Numbered from the stretch's first letter, positions 19,951 through 31,115 are shown. The stretch: 64,000 bases of DNA from Plasmodium coatneyi (GCF_001680005.1 NC_033564.1:806001-870000); one strand, 5' to 3'. Numbers and translations: made by a program. Notes: a model not told the origin generated them from the letters alone.

Positions 19951-20880
19951 TTACTCTTCCACGTTCCCCACCTTATCCTCCTGGCAAGCATCCTGCTCAT
20001 CACCATCCTTTTGCATATTCTTCATTTCTCGCTCCTTATTCCACCTCTCAATTTTTTCCCTTCGCTCGGCACTATTTTCTCTCCTAGGATGTTTATGTCG
20101 TCTACTGGCACCGTCGCTGTCCCCATCGGGATCATCACGGTTCCTGCTCCGACTTCTACTCCTATTCCTGCGTCTAGAAGAGTGGTAACTGTCCCCGTAT
20201 TTATCACGCCTATGTTTGTCCCTACTACCTCTATCCCTATGACTGTCGTAATGTCCGTCCTCCGAGCCATCTTTCGTTTTCCTCCTTTTCTTATATTCTG
20301 GAAATTTTTTATACATTCGTTTGTATAGCTTTCGCTTAACAGATCTGGGTACATGTTTAATATGCATAAAGTTGCAGTACCCACCTCTTCGGCATTGACC
20401 ATCGACAAACTGCCTGCACCTTGCCTCCCTGAAATCTGTCACAGGGGTATACTCAATTTGTAACGGCCTTCCCGCATAGAATCTCCCATTTAACTCTTTC
20501 ACAGCCTTTTCCGCATAATCCTCGTGTGTGTATTTTATGTACACATTTCCTATGATGTGATCACCTATATTGTCACATACAACCATATCTTCAATTTCGC
20601 CATACTTCATTAATTCCTCAAAGACTTCTTCGTAGAATTCTTCAAAATGGTCCGCTGCTTTGTCCAACACTTCATCCTCCACCATCTGCCCTTCTGCAAT
20701 TGCAACGGCCATTGGGGGGTTGTCGTACATGTGACGGATTACTAACGTTTGGGCACTGTTTGGCTTGTAGTGGCTTCGACTACATTGATCGCCATGGCGG
20801 CATGCGCCTATTTTCCAAAAGAAGGGACAGTTAACTCTGTCCTCTTCCGTTCCGATGATCCGTGCCAGATGCTCGGCCAT
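19951..20880 (-). CDS. U2AF1: U2AF small subunit (U2AF35), 3' splice-site recognition factor
   Basis: Single exon, 309 aa. First CCCH zinc finger C18-x8-C27-x5-C33-x3-H37 (CPFFWKIGACRHGDQCSRSH). A U2AF-homology RRM spans about 44-148 with LMKYGEIEDMVVCDN and GNVYIKYTHEDYAEKAV. Second zinc finger C155-x7-C163-x5-C169-x3-H173. A basic RS-like tail (about 208-255, including RNRSRSRSRNRD) is followed by an acidic end. Known role: with the large subunit it reads the AG at intron ends, relevant here because many genes in this window are intron-rich. All zinc ligands are present. The gene itself has no intron. Confidence 0.96.
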   Translation of the reverse strand: MAEHLARIIGTEEDRVNCPFFWKIGACRHGDQCSRSHYKPNSAQTLVIRHMYDNPPMAVAIAEGQMVEDEVLDKAADHFEEFYEEVFEELMKYGEIEDMVVCDNIGDHIIGNVYIKYTHEDYAEKAVKELNGRFYAGRPLQIEYTPVTDFREARCRQFVDGQCRRGGYCNFMHIKHVPRSVKRKLYKRMYKKFPEYKKRRKTKDGSEDGHYDSHRDRGSRDKHRRDKYGDSYHSSRRRNRSRSRSRNRDDPDGDSDGASRRHKHPRRENSAERREKIERWNKEREMKNMQKDGDEQDACQEDKVGNVEE

Positions 20881-21226
20881 TTTCGCGGCAGCGGGGCATA
20901 AAAATATACGTAACTTACAAGTAGGAACATATAAGTTGTTAACCTATATGTATGTTTGCATATAAATGTGAACACTATTTTGGCTAGCTGGAAAAAAAAA
21001 AAAAACAGCTAGCTACACTTGCATTTATGCGTTTTCCTTTCAATTTACCTGCACATTTGCAAAAAAAAAAAAAAAAAATATATTGCCTGTTCAGGTAAAA
21101 AACGAATACAAATGCGAAACACACAAAATAGAGGCATCAACTTTACAATGGTGTAATTTTGCCCCAATAATTGCTCCACGTGGATGTGCTTGCGGCCACA
21201 CCAAAACGTCAAACGTGTCACCCATT
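20881..21226. other. U2AF1 upstream region with an inverted repeat around an A-run
   Basis: GGCTAGCTGG at 20982-20991 and CAGCTAGC at 21006-21013 flank a run of A, so the arms (CTAGCTG / CAGCTAG) can pair across it. No exon seen in the rest. Confidence 0.5.
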
Positions 21227-21962
21227 TCAGCAATAAGCGACTGATTTAGCGGTTGCCTGAGGGTTGGCGTGCAGCGCGTAGGGCTTAAAATTGGCGTTTA
21301 CGTCCAAGTTGACACTGACGCTAGGACCGTCGTCGTTGATGTAGATATCGTAATCGTTATATTGACGGCACGAGCTCGCCACGACGCTGCGGTTCCCTGA
21401 AGCACTTTTCCTTTAATGTTCCATGCATACGCTTCTGTTCTTTTAATGGCGTTTGTAAAAAATAAAACACGTGCATTCTTATATGTACGTTTCTTCCTCC
21501 AAAAAAAGTTTGGACCACGCGTCGAAATGTACACAATGGAGTAGTGCAAATGTGCGCACTGTGTAATCACGGATATCTACGTAACAAGCGTGTACGCATA
21601 TGCATAATCACTGGCATACAGAGGTGGGTGGGGGGTTAGGCGTACGGTTTTGCGTAGCATGCATCTGTGCAGAGAGAGGGACGGGTGTACCTCTTAAAGT
21701 TGGCGAAACGGCCAAGGCTTCAAGCGGGCGCGAGGGGATATATTGTACCACAAGCGGCAAAGGGGTACACTGCGCACGATTAGCACAAATGAGCTACGTC
21801 CGCGGTACATATGTGGTACTCACTTTTAGTCCATTCCTGCATCCGGCTTTGCCACCTCTCGGTCAAACTATCTTAAGTTTAACTGCGCACTTCAGTTAAA
21901 GCTAATGAAGAAAAAAGGTGGTAAAGCCGGATCTCTAACCTGATGTCATGTACAAGATCAGC

Positions 21963-21993
<31 letters not shown>

Positions 21994-22007
21994 CCCTTAT
22001 ATGACAT
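21227..22007 (-). CDS. Cryptic small hypothetical protein, 3 exons, 93 aa
   Basis: Not recognised. Minus-strand exons 21940-22007, 21824-21867, 21227-21396: 282 nt, 93 aa, ATG at 22005-22007, stop TGA at 21227-21229, all phases consistent. The N-terminus is MSYKG followed by nine Lys encoded by a 27-base A-run, then AADLVHDISLTERWQSRMQE, a short Arg/Trp-rich helix. The last exon reads like real coding sequence (CRQYNDYDIYINDDG, then VSVNLDVNANFKPYALHANP). Donors are GTTAGA and GTGAGT; the first acceptor (GATAG) has only a weak pyrimidine tract, so the first junction is the least certain part. No membrane segment or known domain. The short Trp/Arg helix followed by an aromatic/Asn-rich segment resembles small microtubule-associated ciliary proteins, but this is only an impression. 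The gene is head-to-head with the HECT ligase gene. Confidence 0.5.
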
Positions 22008-22919
22008 TAGGATGCTGAAAGGAAAATTTCGCCAAAGAATAAAAAATTACATCTTCGTTTAATCACTATTTTTCTGCCTTGAAATAGGGGGAAAAAAAAA
22101 AGAAAAAAAAGCGATGCGGAAATGTTTGCAGCTTTGTACCCCCATGTTTTTTGCCGTCCCCGAGAAGTATATATAACGTATGTGCATATATGTACGTACT
22201 TAAAAAATTTGTGGTACCCAGGTTCAATGGGAAAAAGTTGTTTCGCTTCGGTTCCGTTCGCTGCCCTTCGTTTGGCTTGGCTTGGCTTGGCTTCGCTTCG
22301 CTTTGTTTTGTTTTTCCTTTTTACTTTTCTTTCCACAATGGAATAATTTTCATTTTTGCCCCCTCGCTATAACATTGCTTATTTAATTTTTTTTTTTTCT
22401 TTCTGATGAGAGGGGAAAAAATCAACGAGGTGATGGATTCGCCTTCGCATGAGCATGTATATAATCATACATGTATGTGCGTACCGTCCTATGTTACTAT
22501 TAACCTTTGAAAGTCACTGCCCGCACGTTCGCACATATACGGACGAATGTGAAAGGGGCAAGTGAAGAACGCATGTGCGGAAAGGGTACATAGCAACGTC
22601 TGCGTGGGGTGTACACATAGGCACGTGCGCAGGGACCTTCTCACATAAGTACGTAAATAGATGGGCAGATATATAGGCACACCGTTACATACACGTGCAC
22701 GTACCTGCCTACAAGAAAACGCCCCCTCTGCGACCCTCGCACGTGACAGGCACCCTCCTCGTCTGATTTTATCGGCGCATCTCCCCCGTTTTGTAAAGCC
22801 GCCGCGTTTTGGAGGGGTGTATAGAACTGGTTTCCCGTTACAGCGGCGTCAACCACGTAACCACATCAACCGTGTAACCACTCCACAGTGTTAACCACTC
22901 CCCCGCTAACCGCACGAAC
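22008..22919. other. Divergent promoter region upstream of the HECT ligase gene
   Basis: 912 bases between two outward-facing starts. It holds a GGCTT pentanucleotide tract (22272-22310), a T-run near 22390-22400 and, directly before the HECT start (about 22848-22919), six spaced AACCRC/AACCGT units. No exon seen. Confidence 0.6.
22272..22310. repeat. TTGGC/TTCGC pentanucleotide microsatellite
   Basis: Four perfect GGCTT units grade into CGCTT and then GTTTT units. Confidence 0.7.
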
Positions 22920-25900
22920 ATGTTTAATGGAGAAAGCAAAAACAGGAAGATCAATCTGAGCGGAAAGAAAAATGTCATCCTCAACAAGGACTCCTTCATC
23001 GAGAGGGCCAAAAAGGAGAAGGAAATCCACCTGAACTTGACCAGAAGGAAAAACGCCTTTAATGTTATAGGCACTTATGTAAGCTTTAAAAAATGTATTG
23101 AGAAAAGGAGAAACGAGATTAAGGTCCTGATTGGGAAGAGAATCAGTGACGTGATGTTGTTGCAGAATTTGGTAGCACCGGATGTGTATGAGAGAGCCTT
23201 GCAAATATGTCTCTATGAATTTTCACTGAGCTGTACCTTTTTGTACTCCAGTCGGAGTTGCCACTACTACTATAAGGGCATGAACTTTGGGAGTTTGTAC
23301 CCGCCCGTGAAACATCTACTAGATGTGCTGAAGCTGTATGGCAAAGTGGGGCAACTCGATGAGCCTCATTTGGTTAGGGAGGGGAAAACCGAACAGGATG
23401 AAAGCAAACCGGGAGAGCACTCAAAGAAGGAGGCAATCCACGTTAGCAATAAGTTCCTATACAGACATAAAAAGGAAATACAAGTTTTACTTAACCATTT
23501 GGAGATTCTCTTAGGGGGGTACAATTTATATGGCGAAAATATATATGGAGAGTACCACTCTGCCGAGAGAAGTGTGAGGCGTAACCGAGGGGGAGTTTCC
23601 CCCAGTGTGGACGCCCAACAGAAAAGATATGACAACGGACAGATGCTGCACATTTACCACATTTATAACTTCATTTTGAATAAGTCCTTCTGTGACCACG
23701 TGGGGAAGGAAATGCAATCCAGGGAAGAGAAAATATTGGAGAGTAACCCCCCGAACGACAAAAACATATTGCAGTCACTTCACAAAATAAGCAACTACAT
23801 CATTTTAACGTTGGATGGGATTATCAACGTTGTTAGGAAGTTACTCCTGTCCTATGAACCGAAGCAGATTGCCAAGTGCAGCTCCACCAAGCTACTGATT
23901 TATTTGTCGGATCTTATATATATATTTTTATTCTCTCTGAAGATGAAGGGGCATGAAATAAAGCAAGAAATTGTAGAGGAGGTAAAAGGAAAAGTCAACT
24001 TTCTTCTACAGTTTGTTTGTATCTGTGTGGATCAGCTGAAGGATTGCTATTCCTTATACATAGCTTTTTTCAAATATCCAATTTACGACATTTTTTCTAC
24101 CCCTGTTGACGTGAAGAACGAACTTGGGATGATGAAACTGTTGCTGTTGAAAATTGTTCATAGGACATATTCAGAACATGGTGTAGACGTGATGCAGGAG
24201 CTGGTGTATTCAAATGAGAACCTACCCCTCCATTTGGACAAATACCATCTGTTTAACCATACCTCCTTCGATGGGAGGAATATATCCGGGGTCAACTTAT
24301 TTAAGAATATGCTTCTGTTTGTTCACATGAATGAATCGCTGGTGCAGGACAACGTTCTGAACATCCTGCTGGAATGTTACCTGTTCCTGTCGCTGAGGTA
24401 TCACCCGTATGTGTACAATGTGCATGCATGGGGAAGAGAAGAAATAAATGGAACGAATGAAATGGGTGAAAACGTCGGCATAGGGGGGGGTACTGACCTT
24501 GGCGACAGAACAGATGGAGATGATGACGCCCATTCCGATGAAGAGTTGGACTTCACCTCCCCCCCCAGTGGAACCTTCTGGAGCAGTAACAACCCGGACC
24601 ACACCCAAACGGAGGACCTAGCGGGGAAAAAACGATCCGTCTCCTTCGACGAAGTCTCATCGGAGCAATCATCTCCAAATAAGAAGAAAGAAGTACACAC
24701 AGATGATCGGTACCAAAATGAAGGGTTCTCTCACATGGGTTTTTATTACACCAGAGGGGTAGTCGACTCTTTAGTACAGATTTGTAAGAGGGGGGGGTTC
24801 AAAAGGTTGGATGCGCTGCTGTTTTTTCTCCTTCCTTTTAGAACCATTCACAGGAGAATCTTCCATCGGTACAGGAACTATTACGAGTTTGTGAAAAATG
24901 TGAGCAACGAGTCGTTCGTGATTGAGGGCCGCAGAAATGAATTCATTAATCGGGGGGGAGCAGCGCTTGGTGGAAATCCCCTTGGTGACAATAGAGGGGA
25001 GGAGATGCCCAGGAGTGGAAGCCTCACGAGGGGCGCCGCAGCAGGATCCCTCTTTGGCGAAGGGGCAGCCACCCCTTGGAATGGCCCCACGTACGGGTTG
25101 CTCCCCCAGATGAGGATTCACCCAAAGGATCAACCGATGAAGAAGACAGCATGGAAACACTGCCCTTTACATAGCCGCCTGTTTAGCCTGAAAGACCTCA
25201 TCAGGGAAAAGGGAAAAAAGGGCAAGCGGTCATGTGAGGAAGACCTTCTAAACAACGATATCCTTTTGAAGGTGAAAAAAATCCTCATCGAGCACGACAT
25301 GCACATCTACCTAGTGAGAGAAGTGTACCTCCTCTGGTATATCAATTGTAAAGGAAACGACACCCAGTTCTTTAAGTACCTCTCCTCCTTCCCCTACTTC
25401 GATCACACCATTGTTTCGATATATATTTCCTCCCTCTGTTTTTTGCTGCACTATTACATCGTCGCAAATATGTTTGTAAACCTGATTGACATTCAGGGGT
25501 TTAAGGTTTGTAAGAATTTTATGACCACCTTGGCGTTCAGGAAGGTATGCAAGTTGTTGCTGATGTCCCTGTGGGTGGTACTGAAGAAGTCCATGTATGC
25601 TATTAACTGCGAGGTGGTGAATCGGGTAGCTTGTGAGGAGAAATGTCTTATGGGTGGAGAGGACACCGAACTGGAGGACTTCACCGAAGCGATCAACGAG
25701 GAGGACTTGTACAACGATGAGGATGAGCAGTATGAACGGGAGATGAACCAGAAGGAGGAGTGGGCCATAGAGGAGATCGAAGGGGGGGATACCCATCAGG
25801 GGGGTGAAGAAGAACATCACGGTGAAAAAAACTGCTCAATAGAGGACTTGTGTGAACCCCTGCGTTGCTTCGAGGAGATTCCCATTATGCTAGACGCAAC

Positions 25901-28223
25901 GGAAGAGGCGTTTTTCCAAGCAAGTGGAACAGTCCAACCGAACTGCAGGGCTGAGGACCTATTGGAGGCACTGGACTTGCTTATCACAGGTGAGCCTTCC
26001 TCCATGGGGAAACAATTCCCCTCAAGTGCCCACCATATGATGAATCGAGAAATGCACTTCTCTTCCTGTGACACGTATGACGGGATCGGAATAGGCAACA
26101 CTAGTGGTCTAAGTAGTGGCTTCAAAAACAGCACACACAGCAACCGTGGCGGGGAAGACTTATCAGCAATTATTTCTTTGTTAATAAACTACCTCCTATA
26201 CAATCGGGACAGAAGAGGACTGAACTATGTACTTCCCCTTCTTTTGAAAAAGTTGCACAAGGTGAATGGGTACGTGCATCTGTTCGAGGAGGACTTCTTT
26301 GTAATAAAGGAAACGAGTAATTTGTTAAAGAACCGGTTTAACATTATAGGGGATCAGAATAATAGTGGAAGCAGCTCCAACCAAATGAGTAACACCAACA
26401 CAGGAAGTAGTCCCAACGACACAGAATCACATCTCTTCATAGATAAAAATGACGCGTATCTAAATTACAATATTAAGCATGTAAACGAATTGGCTAACTA
26501 CCTGTTAAGGTTTACTCCATTCACCCTCCCATTTGACGACCGTATATTAATTTTCTATAACAACAGGAATAAGTCCAAGGAGAGTATCCGTGATGATAGT
26601 AGGTTCAATTTGGTAGATGTAAAGCATCACCTAATTAGAAGAACCCACATAGTGGAAGACGCATTCATGTTGCTTCACACGATGGATTCTACTGAGATAA
26701 AGCAAAACATTAGAATCTCTTTTATTGACCAGAATGGGAATGAAGAAACAGGAATAGATGGAGGAGGATTGTTTAAAGAATTCATGATACTTTTATGTCG
26801 AGAAATTTTCCATTCAAAGTTTTCTCTGTTCGAATATGTACACAATGGAACACTCTACCCGAAGAGGTTTAATGGAAGTGATAATATGAACCTATACCGC
26901 TTTGCTGGGAAGGCAATTGGGAAGGCTATTTACGAGCGTATACTCATTGAATCCGTTTTTAACGAAGTCTTCTTGAACTTCCTCCTTTGTGACGATATGG
27001 ACTTGGATGAGGACATTGATATCAACGATTTATATTTTATTGACCAGCATGTTTTTAACAGTATGTTGTATATACAGAATACCCCTCATGTGGAAAATCT
27101 CTCACTTACCTTTTGCGTCTACGAGAAGAAGAAACCCGAAGAGGAACCCACGAATAAATATGAGGATATCATTAGATACTTCCATGCTTTGGTGAAGCAG
27201 CTATCTGGTACAGGTAACGATGCAAACATGGGTAGAGCTGGTCCTGGGGGAAATCTCGTAAGCCACTTCACCCGGCTGGGAATCTCCCCCGATCAGGACA
27301 ACATCAACAGTTTCTTTAGCATCATTGATAATTTGGACACATTGATACATACCCTGGATCGAAACCTTTCTTCCCTTTCTCCGGTGCGTATGGAGGATAA
27401 TCTACCTGAAGATAATACGACGGATCATCACCGTGATGACAACTACGATGAGGACTCACCCACCGGGCAGATGCACTTTCGTCGAAATGAGCATAACGTA
27501 AGTCCGTCATCCAGTGGGGTTATCTTAGGATCAGACGACGAACCGGAAGGCGAACCGGAAGGCGCCGCCAGAAATGACCCATCAGATTTACGAACAGACC
27601 ACCCATCAGGTTTACGAACAGATAACCAATCACGTGTAAGTAGAGATGGCAAAGCGGAGCGCCTGGAATGTGTCGACCTGATCGAAAACGGAAGGAACAT
27701 AGTAGTAAACGACCATAACAAAAAGCAGTACATAAAACTGTACATAAATCATAAGTTTAAAAAAATTGTGCGGGAAAAAACCCAGGCTTTTTTAAGAGGG
27801 TTCTCCGATTTGATTCCTACAAGATGGCTTAAACTTTTTAATGCCCATGAATTGAAGACTCTCATTTCGGGCAACGACAAATGTTTCGACGTCGATGATT
27901 TACGAAGGAACGTTGTTTACGGTGGGGGCTACACTGCAAATAGCCAAACTGTGGTAAACCTATATCATATTTTAAAAACGTTTTCTCCAAAGGAGAAGAG
28001 CCTCTTCCTCATGTTTGTGACCAGCTGCTCTAGGTCCCCTCTGCTTGGCTTCCAGGAACTGTACCCTAAGTTTTGCATCTTTCGTGTAGGGGATAATACG
28101 AGGCTACCCACTGCGTCCACGTGCGTGAACCTGCTCAAGTTGCCCGACTACGCGTCTAGGGAGATCCTACGCAAGAACCTCCTCACGGCGATCAGCGGCA
28201 CACAGGGCTTTGACCTCAGCTAG
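22920..28223 (+). CDS. HECT E3 ubiquitin ligase, UBE3C/Hul5 type
   Basis: Single exon, 1767 aa. The N-terminus (MFNGESKNRKINLSGKK, then RAKKEKEIHLNLTRRKNAFNVI) matches the start of UBE3C, including an IQ-like helix. A long helical region is broken by acidic and Gly/Asn-rich insertions (about 520-600, 660-720, 880-1080). The HECT domain begins near residue 1237 (HLIRRTHIVEDAF, then DQNGNEETGIDGGGLFKEF). It is interrupted by about 175 residues of low complexity (about 1405-1580) and ends with FVTSCSRSPLLGFQELYPKF and LPTASTCVNLLKLPDYAS. The catalytic Cys is residue 1735 (codon 28122-28124), 32 residues from the C-terminus, which ends GFDLS as HECT ligases do. Known role of UBE3C/Hul5: extends ubiquitin chains on proteasome-bound substrates. 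The C-terminal block aligns better with UBE3C than with UBE3B. Confidence 0.95.
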   Translation: MFNGESKNRKINLSGKKNVILNKDSFIERAKKEKEIHLNLTRRKNAFNVIGTYVSFKKCIEKRRNEIKVLIGKRISDVMLLQNLVAPDVYERALQICLYEFSLSCTFLYSSRSCHYYYKGMNFGSLYPPVKHLLDVLKLYGKVGQLDEPHLVREGKTEQDESKPGEHSKKEAIHVSNKFLYRHKKEIQVLLNHLEILLGGYNLYGENIYGEYHSAERSVRRNRGGVSPSVDAQQKRYDNGQMLHIYHIYNFILNKSFCDHVGKEMQSREEKILESNPPNDKNILQSLHKISNYIILTLDGIINVVRKLLLSYEPKQIAKCSSTKLLIYLSDLIYIFLFSLKMKGHEIKQEIVEEVKGKVNFLLQFVCICVDQLKDCYSLYIAFFKYPIYDIFSTPVDVKNELGMMKLLLLKIVHRTYSEHGVDVMQELVYSNENLPLHLDKYHLFNHTSFDGRNISGVNLFKNMLLFVHMNESLVQDNVLNILLECYLFLSLRYHPYVYNVHAWGREEINGTNEMGENVGIGGGTDLGDRTDGDDDAHSDEELDFTSPPSGTFWSSNNPDHTQTEDLAGKKRSVSFDEVSSEQSSPNKKKEVHTDDRYQNEGFSHMGFYYTRGVVDSLVQICKRGGFKRLDALLFFLLPFRTIHRRIFHRYRNYYEFVKNVSNESFVIEGRRNEFINRGGAALGGNPLGDNRGEEMPRSGSLTRGAAAGSLFGEGAATPWNGPTYGLLPQMRIHPKDQPMKKTAWKHCPLHSRLFSLKDLIREKGKKGKRSCEEDLLNNDILLKVKKILIEHDMHIYLVREVYLLWYINCKGNDTQFFKYLSSFPYFDHTIVSIYISSLCFLLHYYIVANMFVNLIDIQGFKVCKNFMTTLAFRKVCKLLLMSLWVVLKKSMYAINCEVVNRVACEEKCLMGGEDTELEDFTEAINEEDLYNDEDEQYEREMNQKEEWAIEEIEGGDTHQGGEEEHHGEKNCSIEDLCEPLRCFEEIPIMLDATEEAFFQASGTVQPNCRAEDLLEALDLLITGEPSSMGKQFPSSAHHMMNREMHFSSCDTYDGIGIGNTSGLSSGFKNSTHSNRGGEDLSAIISLLINYLLYNRDRRGLNYVLPLLLKKLHKVNGYVHLFEEDFFVIKETSNLLKNRFNIIGDQNNSGSSSNQMSNTNTGSSPNDTESHLFIDKNDAYLNYNIKHVNELANYLLRFTPFTLPFDDRILIFYNNRNKSKESIRDDSRFNLVDVKHHLIRRTHIVEDAFMLLHTMDSTEIKQNIRISFIDQNGNEETGIDGGGLFKEFMILLCREIFHSKFSLFEYVHNGTLYPKRFNGSDNMNLYRFAGKAIGKAIYERILIESVFNEVFLNFLLCDDMDLDEDIDINDLYFIDQHVFNSMLYIQNTPHVENLSLTFCVYEKKKPEEEPTNKYEDIIRYFHALVKQLSGTGNDANMGRAGPGGNLVSHFTRLGISPDQDNINSFFSIIDNLDTLIHTLDRNLSSLSPVRMEDNLPEDNTTDHHRDDNYDEDSPTGQMHFRRNEHNVSPSSSGVILGSDDEPEGEPEGAARNDPSDLRTDHPSGLRTDNQSRVSRDGKAERLECVDLIENGRNIVVNDHNKKQYIKLYINHKFKKIVREKTQAFLRGFSDLIPTRWLKLFNAHELKTLISGNDKCFDVDDLRRNVVYGGGYTANSQTVVNLYHILKTFSPKEKSLFLMFVTSCSRSPLLGFQELYPKFCIFRVGDNTRLPTASTCVNLLKLPDYASREILRKNLLTAISGTQGFDLS

Positions 28224-29230
28224 GGGGGAAAACCGAGCGGTACAATCGTGCATTGTGCTGTGTACACATATAGGTTCTTTTTCCTTGCGGGGAACACCTG
28301 GAGTGGGCCCTTCCCAGGGGCGAAATGTGTATCCCCCTTTTTTTTTTTTTTGTACCAAGGTATGGTGATCATACGTTTCGCATGATTGATGAGTCAAACT
28401 GAGTTACATTACGTTACGTTGTATTGCATTGTGTTACGTTTTGTTTTGTTGCGCTCATCGTTAATTTTTTTTTTTTTTTTTTTTTTTAACGGCGACACGG
28501 CAGCAGTGTGGGGAGTATCCCCCCGTGGAGTGACAACCGGAGGGTGGCTGCGTAGTTTAGGAGTTACCCGGTTTGGCAGTTTCGACGTGGATCCTGACGC
28601 CGCTGCCCGTTGTACCGTCTCGCGAGATTCATGAGAACGAACAACTGATTAGCTTCACACATAGTATAAGCTTTTAACTAGAGTGAAAATGGATTGGCCC
28701 GATTTGCTGGGCGAACCTTCCGGGGGTGCGCACTGCGGAATATCAGGTTAGATATTTTGGTCACTACGGGGAAATGCAACTTTGCTATAATGCTTCTTCG
28801 ATTGTGCACGTGGCGCTTCGCTTTGCCCATCGCGTGACCAGCCAGTAGCTTCCCCCCCTACGTTGGCAATTTTTTGGTAATTTTTTTTTTCTTTTTGGGG
28901 GGAACATTTTTCCTATATATATTTTTTTTTTTTTCCTATTTTTTTGAACCCGCCCTAACGTAGCGATCGCCAAGGTGATTTTCCAAAAGGGGGTGGGAAG
29001 GTGGGCCTTCCCCCGAATAGCAAACGAACCCACACGTGAGCAAGTTCTGATGCTGCATTGATTTTACTTACGGGGGGACATCGGATCGGTAACACTTACG
29101 TATACATGCGTGTGTATGTACCGCCCGTATACCCGTTTGAAATGGGCGTATAGATAAATCTCCTAAATCAGGTGCTATTGGATGCTTCACCACTGCAGGG
29201 CTGACCGCTTGCCAACTCCCCACCGAGCAG
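28224..29230. other. Spacer between the HECT ligase and AP-4 mu genes
   Basis: No exon recognised. T-runs lie at 28339-28351 and 28465-28487, with a degenerate ACGTT/GTATT pentamer stretch at 28405-28445. Confidence 0.6.
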
Positions 29231-30901
29231 ATGGTAGTGTCACAGTTTTATATTCTGTCCCCCCGAGGGGATACTATCATCAATAGGGACTTCCGAGGGG
29301 ATGTATCGAAAGGAAGTGGAGAAATGTTTTTTCGAAACGTAAAGTTACACAAGGGAGGAGATGCCCCCCCGTTGTTTTACCTAAACGGGATTCACTTCAC
29401 CTACTTAAAAAACAACAGTCTCTACTTTGTATTTACCTCCTTGTTTAATTCATCGCCAAGTTATATCCTGGAGCTCCTCTACCGGGTGGTAAAAATAGTG
29501 AAAGATTTTTGCGGACACATAAGTGAGGAAGTGATTCGAGCGAATTTCATTTTAATCTACGAAATTGTAGATGAGATAATTGACTATGGGTACATTCAGA
29601 ACAGCAACACGGAAAGCATTCGCCATTTGGTGCATAATGAGATAAGTGCAACGTCTGACGTGTGTCTGGGTGGTGTCAGTAGTGTAGGTACTTCTTCCAG
29701 TGGTGGTAGTATTACCGCTGGAGGGGTGGCCACCGCCGTGGGAAATACAGTTGGGAATAGCATCACCAGTATTAGTAAGAGCACCAAGAAGCTAGCGAAC
29801 CTTTCCAACCTTTCCACCTTTAGTATGAAAAATTCAAACACATTACCATCCAATGCGTCCCAAAAGCCAATCCAACTGAATGAAAAAAAAAACGAAATAT
29901 TCCTCGACATTGTAGAAAAAATTAACCTCATCCTGAATTTTAAGGGAGAAATTATTTACTCCTATGTGGATGGCGTCATTCAAGTAAAGTCCTACCTACA
30001 GGGAAACCCCTACATTAAGATCGCTCTAAATGAAGACCTATATATCAAGAACCTCCACTCGGACAACACCAATAACGTCATCATCGACGATTGCAATTTT
30101 AACCACCTGGTTAATTTGTCTCAATTCGAACGGGACAAGATTCTTTCTCTCTACCAACCGGACGGGGAGTGCATCCTCATGAACTACCGGATCAACAACA
30201 ATTTTAAGGCGCCCTTCCGCATCTATGCGAGCGTCACCTACGGACCGAACCACACGGTACGTTGGAAGAACTACCAGGCGATGGATCTTACGCCGTGGTA
30301 ATGCCTTTTTCGTATGTGTCTTCTCCTTTTAACTGACGTGACTGTTTTCCCCCCCATTCGCAGGTCGAGCTCTGCATCCGCGTCCGGCTGGACATCCCCG
30401 CGCAGTACACCTGCACGAACGTCTTCGTTAACTGCAACCTCTGCAAACACATAACCAACGTGCACCTGGACCTGAGCAGCGCCTCAGACCTCTTCTCTGC
30501 GCAGTACATCGCGAACGAGCACCGCCTTCTCTGGACCATAAAGAAGTTCAAGGTGGGTCTCCCTTCACCATGCGTGCATGCACCTGCAGTGTGTGCATTG
30601 CATGTGAGAGGCTCCTCCTTGGGACCAAACTGTATGTATACCCATTTCCGTCACATCATTATTTCCCCCTTAGGGCGAGAGCGAACACAGCATACGGTCT
30701 AAAATAACCCTGAGCCCCGGGTACACCTTCTGCAAGCGGGACTTCGGACCCATCTACATGCTCTTCGAGATACCCATGTTTAACTTATCTAAGCTCAGAA
30801 TCAAGTACCTGCGGATTATAGAAAATTACAAGTCGAGCAACACCCACAGGTGGGTCAGATACATCACGCAGTCCTCTTCCTACGTCTACCGTCTGCACTG
30901 A
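29231..30901 (+). CDS. AP-4 adaptor complex mu subunit, 3 exons
   Basis: Exons 29231-30256, 30364-30552, 30674-30901: 1443 nt, 480 aa. The N-terminal longin-like half starts MVVSQFYILSPRGDTIINRDFRGD, which matches AP-4 mu (MISQFFVLSSKGD...YKDFRGD) better than AP-1, AP-2 or AP-3 mu. FILIYEIVDEIIDYGYIQ is the mu-family signature. A Ser/Gly/Thr-rich insertion spans about 140-215. Then NEIFLDIVEKINLIL opens the C-terminal mu-homology domain that reads cargo tyrosine signals; it ends WVRYITQSSSYVYRLH, as mu subunits do. AP-4 sorts cargo at the trans-Golgi without clathrin. The other three subunits are not in the window. Exon junctions fall exactly at family-conserved sequence, so the model is firm. 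Confidence 0.9.
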
Positions 30902-31081
30902 GCAAAGCACACACAACAACGTAGGCCACAACAGTTGGAACACTGCAGTAGTCGGGGTGCACCGAAGCGTGTCCTTATCATCACGGAGGACGTGCAAAAA
31001 ATTGGTACATTGGAAAAGACGCTATGGCGAGGAAATTACCTTTTTGTGCTATTTTTGTGCTATTTTTTGTTTTATTTTTGT

Positions 31082-31115
<34 letters not shown>

